Below, in pieces: positions 8,289 to 16,169 of a stretch of 64,000 nucleotides of DNA; positions within the stretch are counted from its first letter, which is position 1; every line of letters begins with the position of its first letter. The position numbers and the translations under genes are program-made. Below the pieces are notes generated by a model that saw only the letters and a program-made list of their open reading frames with translations, was not told the DNA's origin and did not search any database. The stretch comes from an uncultured Alphaproteobacteria bacterium (GTDB lineage: Bacteria; Pseudomonadota; Alphaproteobacteria; MPNO01; UBA2964), in assembly GCA_943787225.1 (NCBI GenBank), contig CALSLP010000002.1:124001-188000 (forward strand), read 5' to 3'.

Positions 8289-9578
8289 CTAAGCTGCCTG
8301 ACGCCCTGCATTCGCAGTTTGATTAGAGCCGCCTTTTCGGTGAGCCGAGCCCCGTCCGCTGCGATGACGGGTTTTCTTGGGGCTTTGCCCTGGGCGACCG
8401 CCGCGATTATTGCGGGATTTGGTTGGCGGCTTCACCGGCTCGCCAACTGGCTCGTCGCCGATAACCTTTAATTTGCTACCAATAAGCTTTTCGATATCAC
8501 GCAAATAAAGCCGTTCCGTATTGTCACAAAAGGAAATCGCCGCGCCGTTAGCACCTGCACGAGCGGTTCGCCCTATACGATGCACATAGCTCTCCGGTTC
8601 ATTGGGTAGTTCGAAATTGATGACATGGGTAATGCCATCAACGTCAATGCCACGCGCCGCAATATCTGTTGCAACGAGCACCCGAATATCCCCTGACCTA
8701 AAGCTTTTTAAAGCGCGCTGACGAGCACCCTGAGATTTATTCCCGTGGATGGCATCAGCCTCAATACCCGCTTTGGTAAGCTGCATCGCAACCCGATTAG
8801 CGCGATGCTTGGTTCGAGAAAACACGATGACCCGGGCCAATGCCGGGTCAGACAAAATATCTTCAAGCAACTTACGTTTACCGTCAGCTGAAACGTGATG
8901 AACACATTGCTTAATGCGCTCGACCGGTGTTGCCTGCGGCGTCACCTCAACACGAACGGGTTTGTAAAGAAGGTCGCCCGACAACTTTCCAACTTCACCA
9001 GGCATCGTCGCAGAAAATAGAAGCGACTGACGCTCTTGTGGCAAAGCGGCAATGATCTTTCTAACATCACGGACAAAGCCCATATCAAGCATACGATCCG
9101 CTTCATCAAGAACGAGAAATTTGACCTCGCCTAACTTCACAATTTTCTGCTGCATGAGATCAAGCAGCCGCCCCGGTGTTGCGACCAAAATATCGACACC
9201 ACGATGCATCGCCGTGGCCTGTGCTTTCTGGCTAACGCCACCGAACATGACCGTGTGGCGGAGATGCATATATTTACTGTAAAGCCGGAATTCTTCACCG
9301 ATCTGGATCGCGAGCTCGCGAGTCGGGGCGAGAATTAAGGCGCGAGGATTCCGGGAATTATTGTTCACCTCTCCCTTCGCCAGATTGTGAAGGATAGGAA
9401 GCGCAAATGCGGCCGTCTTGCCGGTACCTGTCTGTGCAATGCCGAGCATATCCCGGCCTTGAAGAAGGTCAGGTATTGAACGAGCCTGAATGGGTGTCGG
9501 GGTCGTATGTTTGCGTTCTTTTAACGCACGTTCGATGGGTTCGGCTAATCCGAACTCCGAAAAATTACTAATACTCAC
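8289..9578 (-). CDS. rhlE: DEAD-box RNA helicase, RhlE type
   Basis: ATP-dependent RNA helicase of about 429 residues with all core motifs: a Q-motif region (FSEFGLAEPIERAL...PTPIQ), AQTGTGKT (I), PTRELA (Ia), DEAD (II), SAT (III), ARGIDV (V) and HRIGRTARAG (VI). The basic, Gly/Arg/Lys-rich C-tail after the helicase core is typical of RhlE. A GTG at 9578 is chosen because AAGGAA stands 7 nt upstream and the conserved protein begins there, although the frame stays open further upstream. Likely roles are ribosome assembly and mRNA turnover, often cold-induced. Confidence 0.88.
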   Translation of the reverse strand: MSISNFSEFGLAEPIERALKERKHTTPTPIQARSIPDLLQGRDMLGIAQTGTGKTAAFALPILHNLAKGEVNNNSRNPRALILAPTRELAIQIGEEFRLYSKYMHLRHTVMFGGVSQKAQATAMHRGVDILVATPGRLLDLMQQKIVKLGEVKFLVLDEADRMLDMGFVRDVRKIIAALPQERQSLLFSATMPGEVGKLSGDLLYKPVRVEVTPQATPVERIKQCVHHVSADGKRKLLEDILSDPALARVIVFSRTKHRANRVAMQLTKAGIEADAIHGNKSQGARQRALKSFRSGDIRVLVATDIAARGIDVDGITHVINFELPNEPESYVHRIGRTARAGANGAAISFCDNTERLYLRDIEKLIGSKLKVIGDEPVGEPVKPPTKSRNNRGGRPGQSPKKTRHRSGRGSAHRKGGSNQTANAGRQAA

Positions 9579-9750
9579 TACTAGATTCCTTGTATGCCAG
9601 TAGGTGTGTGCGGCGTAATCACCGCAAACAGTTTCTGGCGTTTGACCCTGCTCCGGGCGCGGCCAGAACGGGTTATATTTTTGATTATTGGTCCCGGGAC
9701 GTGGCACCCAATTCGGGCGCTTCGCGCTATCGCGAGACAATCAACAAGGG

Positions 9751-9780
9751 TTAATTGGGCCCTACGCCGGAAAAAGTCAA
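9751..9780 (-). promoter_or_regulatory. Candidate promoter of the helicase gene
   Basis: On the minus strand TTGACT (9780-9775) and AATTAA (9756-9751) are separated by 18 bp, a plausible sigma-70-type promoter. It would give a leader of more than 160 nt before the GTG at 9578. Long leaders are common in cold-regulated helicase genes, but no known cold-shock element was recognised. Confidence 0.35.
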
Positions 9781-9862
9781 GGAAATCAATTTTTTATATC
9801 GCGAAGGATTGCGGTGAAAAATCAAGATTTATGGAATAAGCCACCGTAAACCAAACCACCCG

Positions 9863-10627
9863 TCACCTAGGCGCACAACCCGATCCCTGCTTTCCGTATG
9901 GCCTATTACATTCCCAACCATTGCCAGAAAAGTTCAGATGAGCATTCTTAGGTATCTTTACAGCAGAACAGGTGCTGCCGTTTGCGGTATAACCACGGTC
10001 GCACTTCCAGCCATCGCCATAGGAGGAATCCACAAAATAGGCATTGGCAGGTACGGCAACAGCGATACATTTTTCTTTGACCGCGCGAAAACCGCGTTCG
10101 CATTTCCAGCTATCGCCACCGGATCGCAGATAACCATTTTTCGGAACTCTTACGGCGAGACAACTGCCATTACTATCGCGAAAGCCTCTTTTGCACTCCC
10201 ATGCTTGCCCAATCGTCGACGTTCCTAAATAGGCATTTTTTGGAATTTTAACGGCACGACAACGTCGATCATCGTCAATATAACCGCGCTTGCATTTCCA
10301 GCCGTCACCGGACGCATTGAGAAATCCGTCTTTGGGAACCTTAATTGCAATACAGCGTTCGCTGACATTCTCAAATCCGTAATTGCAATCCCAACTACGT
10401 CCATATCGTGATTTAGTTGCGTAGGCGTTTTCTGGAACTTTGATAACTTCACAAGCCTTATTCACTTCAACAAATCCACGATTGCATTCCCACCCTGAGC
10501 CAAAAGATTTTGCAGTGGCATTCTTGGGTATCGTCGCCGTGCTCGCGGGTACGGCGAAAAATGCAAATATTATCGTCAAAATCACGACGTTGAATAATTG
10601 CCTATGCGTTCCAGGAACATTGTTCAT
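9863..10627 (-). CDS. Secreted protein of seven tandem Cys-rich repeats
   Basis: A 254-residue protein: an N-terminal hydrophobic segment ending in VPASTA (probable Sec signal), then seven tandem repeats of about 31-33 residues filling the rest. Each follows the pattern (V/I)P-x-N-A-(Y/T/H)...G-x-(G/S)-W-x-C-x-R-(G/P)-(F/Y)...C-x-A-V, so every unit holds two cysteines and one invariant tryptophan; several copies alternate between 31 and 33 residues. The paired cysteines suggest one disulfide per repeat in the periplasm or outside the cell. AAGGAAATTCA before the ATG supports the start. Similar repeats occur in uncharacterised alphaproteobacterial proteins; function unknown. Confidence 0.75.
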   Translation of the reverse strand: MNNVPGTHRQLFNVVILTIIFAFFAVPASTATIPKNATAKSFGSGWECNRGFVEVNKACEVIKVPENAYATKSRYGRSWDCNYGFENVSERCIAIKVPKDGFLNASGDGWKCKRGYIDDDRRCRAVKIPKNAYLGTSTIGQAWECKRGFRDSNGSCLAVRVPKNGYLRSGGDSWKCERGFRAVKEKCIAVAVPANAYFVDSSYGDGWKCDRGYTANGSTCSAVKIPKNAHLNFSGNGWECNRPYGKQGSGCAPR

Positions 10628-10909
10628 TGAATTTCCTTATGAGAAACATGACCGTTCGAATAGCGAATGGGGCATCAGGGAACAGGCATCCACTTCTCGC
10701 AGAGCAAGGCATGGACGCATTTTCGTAAAAAGGAGAAAGCAAACTAAAACGGGCGTTGATCGTCGAATCCGTTTTTGACGATCTGACTATGCGCCGCTTA
10801 TCACCGGGATACAACGTGGAATGCAAATATGATTTTCGTTCCGAATAGCTGCTGTACAGCTGAGCACCGATCCTCTAAGAATGGGCTATTCCCTACTGAC
10901 AGGAAGCCA

Positions 10910-11086
10910 ATGGCCCGCAAAACAAACTATGGCTTTGAACGCCGCGAACGCGAAAAAGCGCGTGCCCTGAAAAAGGCTGACCGGCAGCGCGCTAAACAGG
11001 AAAAATCCAACGAGCGTAAAGACGAACCAGGAGAAGGGTCACCTGTCGAAGATCTTCCTGCTGAAGATCAACCTACCGAACAGTAA
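10910..11086 (+). CDS. Small highly charged conserved protein
   Basis: A 58-residue protein beginning MARKTNYGFERREREK, with a lysine/arginine-rich first half predicted as one long helix and an acidic, proline-rich tail. The ATG at 10910 is preferred over the longer frame from 10829 because AGGAAG lies just before it and conservation seems to start there. Similar short basic proteins are common in alphaproteobacteria without known function; RNA or ribosome binding is only a guess from charge. Confidence 0.65.
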   Translation: MARKTNYGFERREREKARALKKADRQRAKQEKSNERKDEPGEGSPVEDLPAEDQPTEQ

Positions 11087-11119
11087 ATTTCTTCACCGTA
11101 AAAAACGAAGTTTCTTGTA

Positions 11120-11560
11120 TTACTTCGTATTTGTAGGGTCGTCCTGACGCCCGTGCAGCCGGGCAAAAACCTCAAACAAAAACGCTGCGCAAAGACCAAA
11201 TAACAATAATCCGTTGGCGGCACATATCCCTGTCAGAAGGCGCCACGGAATTGGCAAGATTATATCGCCATACCCCAACGTGGTTAGCGTCGCTGCAGCG
11301 AAATAAAGCGCGGGTTCAATAGCCTTAAAGAGATCGAGCCCAATAAAGACCGCTGCCCATACCCATACGCTGGCGCTGATGGCGACCAGCAGCCACAGTG
11401 ATACAGCCGTCAAAGCGATAATTGTGTTGCGAATGGGTGGCGGATCACCGATCCAGGAGGCCGAGCGGCGCAATACAAATATCGCTGCACCAATAAAGGC
11501 CGCTGCCATCGCAATCGTAACCGAAACGACACCTGCACCCAGCAGGAGCTGCAAAAACAT
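11120..11560 (-). CDS. Two-helix potassium-channel-like protein
   Basis: A 146-residue membrane protein. The C-terminal half holds a pore loop with the selectivity filter TLTTLGYGDI, which matches the K+ channel signature T-x-G-Y-G-D, followed by a hydrophobic inner helix. Two further hydrophobic stretches precede it. No RCK or cyclic-nucleotide domain follows, so it is a minimal Ion_trans_2-type channel. AAGGAGAGACC upstream supports the ATG at 11560. It probably conducts K+ across the inner membrane; gating unknown. Confidence 0.8.
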   Translation of the reverse strand: MFLQLLLGAGVVSVTIAMAAAFIGAAIFVLRRSASWIGDPPPIRNTIIALTAVSLWLLVAISASVWVWAAVFIGLDLFKAIEPALYFAAATLTTLGYGDIILPIPWRLLTGICAANGLLLFGLCAAFLFEVFARLHGRQDDPTNTK

Positions 11561-11710
11561 GGATTGGTCTCTCCTTCTTTAAGGATCGCTTGTTACAGAA
11601 GGTTGTCGCATTGTTTGTATAGATAACAAAATCGACAATCATCTTTCGCAACTTACCGATGATAGGCTAATTTGTGTATGTCGACGAATTTCAAATACAG
11701 ATAGAAACTT

Positions 11711-12484
11711 ATGACCAGCTCCCAGCCACCCCTTCTTCAGGTTTCCGGACTTCGTAAGAGTTTCGCCGACAACCAAGTCCTGAAAGATATGACGCTCGAC
11801 ATCGACAAAGGTGAGGCCGTAACGATTATCGGCACGTCAGGTTGTGGAAAGTCCCTATTTTTCAAATGCTTGCAGGACCTCGTCACACCAGACGCCGGGA
11901 CGATCCAAATCAACGGCCAAAATTTACACGACCTGTCGACCCAAGAACGCACCGAATATAGCCAGCGCTGCAGTGTCCTGTTTCAATATGGCGGGCTGTT
12001 TGACAGTTTGAAGGTATGGGAGAATATCTGTTTTCTTCAAACCAATTTGGACGATATACCAAACGATCAGGCCCGGGAAATTGCCGTCGAAAAATTGGCG
12101 ATTGTCGGGCTCGCCCCCGATGTCTGCGATCTTTATCCCAGCGATCTTTCAGGCGGCATGCAGAAACGCGTTGGGTTTGCCCGCGCCATAGCCAACGACC
12201 CCGAAATATTGTTTCTGGATGAACCAACCGCTGGCCTTGACCCCATCATGAGTAATGAAATCTGCCGATTTATTTCGGAGAGTGTTTCCGCCATAGGCGC
12301 AACAACAATTTCAATATCCAGCGACCTCAATACGGTTGAACGCATTTCTGACCGGGTGGCGATGATTCATGACGGACGTTTCGTATGGGATGGCCCAAGT
12401 GACCAGCTTTACGCATCCGGAAATGAGTATGTCCATCAATTCGTAAACAAACTTGCTGACGGTCCGATTGCCATCGGCGTTTGA
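11711..12484 (+). CDS. ABC transporter ATPase, MlaF-like
   Basis: A 257-residue nucleotide-binding subunit with Walker A GTSGCGKS, a Q-loop in LFQYGGLFDSLKVWENI (wording typical of MlaF/Ttg2A), the signature LSGGMQKR and Walker B LFLDEPTAGLDP. MlaF normally pairs with the permease MlaE and the MCE protein MlaD for phospholipid transport to and from the outer membrane. Neither partner is next to it; a TauD-like gene follows. In the H-loop region the text reads SISSDLNTV, where most relatives have a histidine after the threonine/serine (TH or SH), so activity may be altered. Confidence 0.8.
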   Translation: MTSSQPPLLQVSGLRKSFADNQVLKDMTLDIDKGEAVTIIGTSGCGKSLFFKCLQDLVTPDAGTIQINGQNLHDLSTQERTEYSQRCSVLFQYGGLFDSLKVWENICFLQTNLDDIPNDQAREIAVEKLAIVGLAPDVCDLYPSDLSGGMQKRVGFARAIANDPEILFLDEPTAGLDPIMSNEICRFISESVSAIGATTISISSDLNTVERISDRVAMIHDGRFVWDGPSDQLYASGNEYVHQFVNKLADGPIAIGV

Positions 12485-12582
12485 AAACGAACCGGGTCTG
12501 CAAAGGCGTTGAAACTGCACGGGTGATGGATTAAAACTCGGTGATCTTCATTTTATCGGCACTATCGACAAAGGTTCATTAA

Positions 12583-13461
12583 ATGGCTACCGCAAAAACC
12601 ACCGTTCAATTGGCTACCGACAACGTAGCGGCGCTCGATGGCGCAAGCATTGCCCCCATAAAAGAGTCTGTCGGTTCCTATATTTCCGGTTATCGGTTCG
12701 ATGGAGACTCCATATCTGATGCTTTCCGCGAGAAAATGCGCGATTTATTGCATAATCGGGGGCTGGTCGTTTTTGAACCCGGCACGGTGACGGCAGAAAA
12801 CTTTACAAAATTTGGCGGGTTCCTGGGCGAATTCTTCGATTATGCCGGACCTCATACACCTCGCGCGCCGGACAATCCTGATGCGACCGTCATTAGCGCG
12901 GCAAAGGATTCCCATTTACGGAACCACGTTTGGCATGCAGATGGCGGTTTTCGCGCCGACGCGCCTGCCTTTACCGCCTTGTTCGGCAAAGCCGTTCCCA
13001 AGAACGGTGGCGACACGATGTATGCAAATGCCAACTATGTATATGAATCGCTCGATCCACTGTTCGCTCAGTATCTCGATTCGTTGCAGGTCATCCAGTC
13101 TCCAGACGCGACTGGGCATATCACCGACCGCTACCTAGACCCCGAGGAAGCTGCACAGGCTCGCCTACGTATGCCTCCCTTTGAATTGCCTCTGGTCCGC
13201 GTGCACCCAGTCACCGGTCGCAAATGGATCGCCATTAACGAGTCATACGTTTGCTACATCAAAGGTGTCAGCCGTGTTCACAGCCAGAACATCCTTGGCA
13301 TCCTGTTCGATATCATCAAATCGCCAGAGGCGACCTGTCGTTTCGAATGGGAAGAAGGCGCTTTAGCGGTTTGGGATAACCGCGTCGTACAACATCGGGC
13401 GGTAAAGGACTATAGCGGCGATGCAACGCGCCTACTTTACCGTTGCACCATGACCGCCTGA
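12583..13461 (+). CDS. TauD/TfdA-family Fe(II)/2-oxoglutarate dioxygenase
   Basis: A 292-residue second member of this family in the window, only distantly similar to the one at 3694. The first iron ligands are H-x-D in VWHADGGF, the distal histidine is in VQHRAVKD and the 2-oxoglutarate arginine follows about 12 residues later in ATRLLYRC. All three iron ligands are therefore present. It sits upstream of an MFS carrier on the same strand with about 100 nt between them, so the carrier may import its substrate. Substrate unknown. Confidence 0.85.
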   Translation: MATAKTTVQLATDNVAALDGASIAPIKESVGSYISGYRFDGDSISDAFREKMRDLLHNRGLVVFEPGTVTAENFTKFGGFLGEFFDYAGPHTPRAPDNPDATVISAAKDSHLRNHVWHADGGFRADAPAFTALFGKAVPKNGGDTMYANANYVYESLDPLFAQYLDSLQVIQSPDATGHITDRYLDPEEAAQARLRMPPFELPLVRVHPVTGRKWIAINESYVCYIKGVSRVHSQNILGILFDIIKSPEATCRFEWEEGALAVWDNRVVQHRAVKDYSGDATRLLYRCTMTA

Positions 13462-13565
13462 GATTTCCCTGACCGTTTTGCGCTCTAATAGCGTGCAGCC
13501 GCGCCAACTAGCGCAGCTCGCTGTGGTTCTGTAGGTTAACGTAGAATTTCAGCGAGAATTTTACG

Positions 13566-14819
13566 ATGGCGGTTCAAACCAGCTCCCCGGGCTATACCAG
13601 CGCCCAGACGATTTCCGTCCTGACCGGTGCCAGCCTCATGCTGACGATGAGCATGGGTATGCGTCAGAGCTTCGGGTTGTTTGTCGCACCCGTCACGCAG
13701 GATCTGGGAATTTCGGTCGCGGATTTTACCCTGGCCATCGCCATACAGAATTTTACCTGGGGTCTTACCCAACCGTTGATCGGTGCATTTGCCGACCGGT
13801 TCGGCTGCCGCATCATGTGCATTTTGGGTTCCCTTCTTTACGCCGCCGGGCTCGGGGTGACGATGATGGCGGAAGGCCCCATCGCGCTCTGGATCGGCCT
13901 GGGTGTCATGGTCGGGCTGGCACTTGCCTGTACCGGGCTTAGCCTCGCTCTAGCGGCATCGGCCCGGGCAGTATCGGCAGTCAAACGAAGCGTGACCCTC
14001 GGAACCATATCAGCGGCAGGGTCCATCGGGACCTTCATTTCCGCACCGCTCGCACAAGGACTTATCGACAGCGACGGCTGGCTCATGGCGATGGTTGGGT
14101 TCCTCGGCCTCTGCGTGGTCATGATTCCCGCCGCGTTTTTCACCGGCGCTGGGGATAAAGCCGAACAGCAAATGGCAAAAGCGTCTACCGGCACCGAGGC
14201 GAGCATACCACTGAAGAAAGTTCTGATCGAGGCATGGCAACATAAGGGCTATGTCACCATGGCCGTCGCCTATTTTGTCTGCGGTCTACAGCTAATCTTT
14301 ATTGCTGCCCACCTGCCCGCCTATCTCGAAATTTGTGGCCAGTCCCCAATACTGGGTGCCCAGGCGCTCGGGGTCATCGGCGGCTTTAACGCCATCGGGT
14401 GTTATATCCTCGGGTGGATGGGCGGCAAGTATCCCAAGCACATTCTGCTCGGCTCGGTCTATATATTGCGCTCGGCCTTTATCGTGGTCTATTTCCTGCT
14501 ACCGGCAACACCAACGACGACGCTGATATTCGCCGCCGTCATGGGTCTCTTATGGCTCGGTGTTGCACCGCTGGTAACAGGGTTGGTAGGACAGATATTC
14601 GGGCTACGCAACATGGCAACCCTGACGGGAATCGCCTTCTTCTGTCATCAGACCGGCTCATTTGTTGGCGCTTGGGGTGCCGGGCTTCTTTTCGATGCAA
14701 TGGGCAATTATGATCTCGCCTGGCAAATCGGAGTCGCCATCGGCGTGATCGCCGGGACGGCCCAAATGTTCATGAATGATACGCCAACATCCCGCATGAC
14801 CAGAGCGGTCCCCGCCTAA
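13566..14819 (+). CDS. Major facilitator superfamily transporter
   Basis: A 417-residue carrier with about twelve hydrophobic segments in two halves joined by a polar loop near residues 195-220. The stretch GAFADRFGCR between helices 2 and 3 is the MFS motif A signature (G-x-x-x-D-R-x-G-x-R). It resembles the oxalate/formate antiporter-like and monocarboxylate carriers often found with catabolic genes. It is the last chromosomal gene before the integrated element, whose left end begins about 33 bp after its stop. Confidence 0.8.
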   Translation: MAVQTSSPGYTSAQTISVLTGASLMLTMSMGMRQSFGLFVAPVTQDLGISVADFTLAIAIQNFTWGLTQPLIGAFADRFGCRIMCILGSLLYAAGLGVTMMAEGPIALWIGLGVMVGLALACTGLSLALAASARAVSAVKRSVTLGTISAAGSIGTFISAPLAQGLIDSDGWLMAMVGFLGLCVVMIPAAFFTGAGDKAEQQMAKASTGTEASIPLKKVLIEAWQHKGYVTMAVAYFVCGLQLIFIAAHLPAYLEICGQSPILGAQALGVIGGFNAIGCYILGWMGGKYPKHILLGSVYILRSAFIVVYFLLPATPTTTLIFAAVMGLLWLGVAPLVTGLVGQIFGLRNMATLTGIAFFCHQTGSFVGAWGAGLLFDAMGNYDLAWQIGVAIGVIAGTAQMFMNDTPTSRMTRAVPA

Positions 14820-14852
14820 TACAAGGCCGGTAATCAGTAACTTAGAAAGAAA

Positions 14853-14870
14853 ATGGCGTCCCCTAGGGGA
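14853..14870. repeat. attL: left direct repeat of the tRNA-Glu 3' end
   Basis: ATGGCGTCCCCTAGGGGA here is identical to 20805-20822, where it forms the acceptor/T-arm end of tRNA-Glu; after one mismatch a further TCG is shared. It lies 33 bp past the MFS stop codon and marks the outer junction of the element. Confidence 0.85.
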
Positions 14871-14934
14871 TTCGTTCCCATTCATTCTTAACACCAGAAA
14901 TTCATAGGTTTTTGGCCGTTTCTGCCTAAGGAAA

Positions 14935-14980
14935 TGTGCCACACTTTGTGCTACATGTCTAGAAATAGCTTGTGGCACAT
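14935..14980. repeat. Left-end recombinase arm-type repeats
   Basis: Two direct copies (ATGTGCCACA at 14934-14943 and the variant TTGTGCTACA at 14946-14955) and one inverted copy (plus-strand TGTGGCACAT at 14971-14980) of the element WTGTGCCACA. Three copies of the same decamer occur at the other end of the element (20703-20745). Matching short repeats near both att sites are typical of arm sites for a tyrosine integrase. Confidence 0.6.
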
Positions 14981-15176
14981 CAATAATCCCTGCCCGTTCA
15001 TCATCACGCAAAGCGAAATCTTGGCGGACAAACAACACGGACCTTCAGATTTCCGCGGCTGTCAGGGTAATTCGACATACCCCATCCCAAAAAAAAACAC
15101 CCCATTCTGTTTAAGTATAGATATGAGGTGGCTGATACAGACCTAAAAAGTCATGGGCTGTCTCATCATGGGTGGT

Positions 15177-15255
15177 CTGTAGCTACGAAAAAAAACACCC
15201 ATCTTTCGTAGCAGTTTCTGGAAAACTTGGCCTGTATCCCATAGAATTCTGGGGG
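15177..15255. repeat. Hairpin repeat, copy 1
   Basis: A 9-bp stem GCTACGAAA/TTTCGTAGC (15182-15190 with 15204-15212), about 19 nt of spacer, then CTGTATCCC and a short second hairpin around AGAATTCT. The same arrangement recurs in the same orientation at 16031-16106, so the two copies bracket the fasciclin gene. No transposase is associated. Confidence 0.6.
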
Positions 15256-15309
15256 TCTTCGATATCCAATCAACTTAAAGCGTGCTGAGAATATCTGTGT
15301 ATGAAGTTG

Positions 15310-15351
15310 AAAAAAAAAGGCGGCTTCGATCCAAGATCAAATGCCGCCTTT
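15310..15351 (-). terminator. Rho-independent terminator of the fasciclin gene
   Basis: On the minus strand AAAGGCGGC pairs with GCCGCCTTT (15351-15343 with 15324-15316) and is followed by an uninterrupted T tract. It lies about 25 bp beyond the fasciclin stop. A near-perfect intrinsic terminator. Confidence 0.85.
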
Positions 15352-15375
15352 CTCGTTTAGTCTTTAGTTCAAAGC

Positions 15376-15867
15376 TTACGGCAGAAGAACTTTGTCTATC
15401 ACATGAATAACACCATTGCTGGCTTTCACGTCGGCGATGACCACCTTGGCACCACTGACCATGACACCGTTCGTTGCATCTATTTTCAACTTCGTACCAT
15501 TGACGGTAGCCGGGGAGAGTGTCTTTCCCGCAATTGCTTTTGAGGGTACGGCACCGACCAAAACATGATGCTTGAGAATTGCCTGAAGTTTTTTCTTATT
15601 TTCTGGCTTCAGAAGAGTCTTTACCGTGCCTTTTGGCAAAGCTGCGAATGCAGCATCAGTAGGTGCAAACACGGTAAACGGACCTTTGGACTTGAGGGTA
15701 TCAACAAGACCCGCCGCCTTAAGTGCCGCCACGAGCGTTTTGAACGACCCATTTGCGACAGCCACGTCAACAATGTCTTTTTTCATCCCATGACCACCTG
15801 CGAAGGCAGAAAACGGGACAATAATCGATAGAAGCAGAACTGCAGTTATTGATCTAAGCGATGACAT
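15376..15867 (-). CDS. Secreted fasciclin (FAS1) domain protein
   Basis: A 163-residue protein with a Sec signal peptide (hydrophobic segment ending in SAFAGG) and one complete FAS1 domain. Motifs are the [14 protein letters not shown] box (H1-like) and, near the C-terminus, [15 protein letters not shown] (H2-like). FAS1 proteins mediate adhesion or matrix association. GGAGAAAATAAT precedes the ATG and a strong terminator follows, so it is a self-contained transcription unit. It lies inside the integrated element as cargo, flanked by two copies of a hairpin repeat. The frame is intact, unlike the element's polymerase and recombinase. Confidence 0.9.
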   Translation of the reverse strand: MSSLRSITAVLLLSIIVPFSAFAGGHGMKKDIVDVAVANGSFKTLVAALKAAGLVDTLKSKGPFTVFAPTDAAFAALPKGTVKTLLKPENKKKLQAILKHHVLVGAVPSKAIAGKTLSPATVNGTKLKIDATNGVMVSGAKVVIADVKASNGVIHVIDKVLLP

Positions 15868-16030
15868 ATTATTTTCTCCGAAGAAGAGTGTTACAGACTA
15901 TCTGTAACATCACATTCCCGAGCTAGTACGTAATGACTCAATTATTGGATTTCAAGAAACCCCCAAATGAGAAAAAAAACTCTGTAATCGAGGGCGGGTG
16001 ATGAATCAGAAAGCCTTTCTCACCATTTAT

Positions 16031-16106
16031 CTGTCATCTACGAAAAACACACTCTTTTCGTAGCAAGCTTTCTTCTAAACCCTCTGTATCCCTCAGAATA
16101 CTGCGG
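16031..16106. repeat. Hairpin repeat, copy 2
   Basis: Stem CTACGAAAA/TTTTCGTAG (16038-16046 with 16055-16063), about 20 nt spacer, then CTGTATCCC followed by CAGAATACTG. It aligns along its length with 15177-15255, keeping the spacing between the hairpin and the CTGTATCCC box although the loop and spacer sequences differ. Confidence 0.6.
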
Positions 16107-16110
16107 TTTA

Positions 16111-16167
16111 AAAACCGTGACATAAATCTGTATAGGGAAGACCCATAAATACGTTTGTCACGGTTTT
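16111..16167 (-). terminator. Inverted repeat at the 3' end of the polymerase gene
   Basis: AAAACCGTGACA (16111-16122) and TGTCACGGTTTT (16156-16167) form a perfect 12-bp stem with a 33-nt loop, starting 3 bp beyond the polymerase stop codon on its reading strand. The far arm ends in TTTT when read leftward. It could be a terminator or a protein-binding/replication site. Confidence 0.45.
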
Positions 16168-16169
16168 GC

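Larger units (their letters stand above)
14871..15375. other. Left end of the element, no gene seen
   Basis: About 500 bp between attL and the fasciclin gene. It holds three arm-like repeats (14935-14980), A-rich runs followed by CACCC (around 15090 and 15187), one copy of a hairpin repeat (15177-15255) and the fasciclin terminator. No convincing coding frame was found. Confidence 0.5.
15868..16169. other. Spacer between fasciclin and polymerase genes
   Basis: This stretch must hold the fasciclin promoter (leftward). It also contains the second hairpin repeat (16031-16106) and the inverted repeat at the 3' end of the polymerase gene (16111-16167). No coding frame was recognised. Confidence 0.4.

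Noticed and set aside
15060..16010. A-run plus CACCC motifs as a CRISPR-like or satellite array
   Set aside because: Only a few irregularly spaced copies with variable lengths; no regular spacers and no cas genes.
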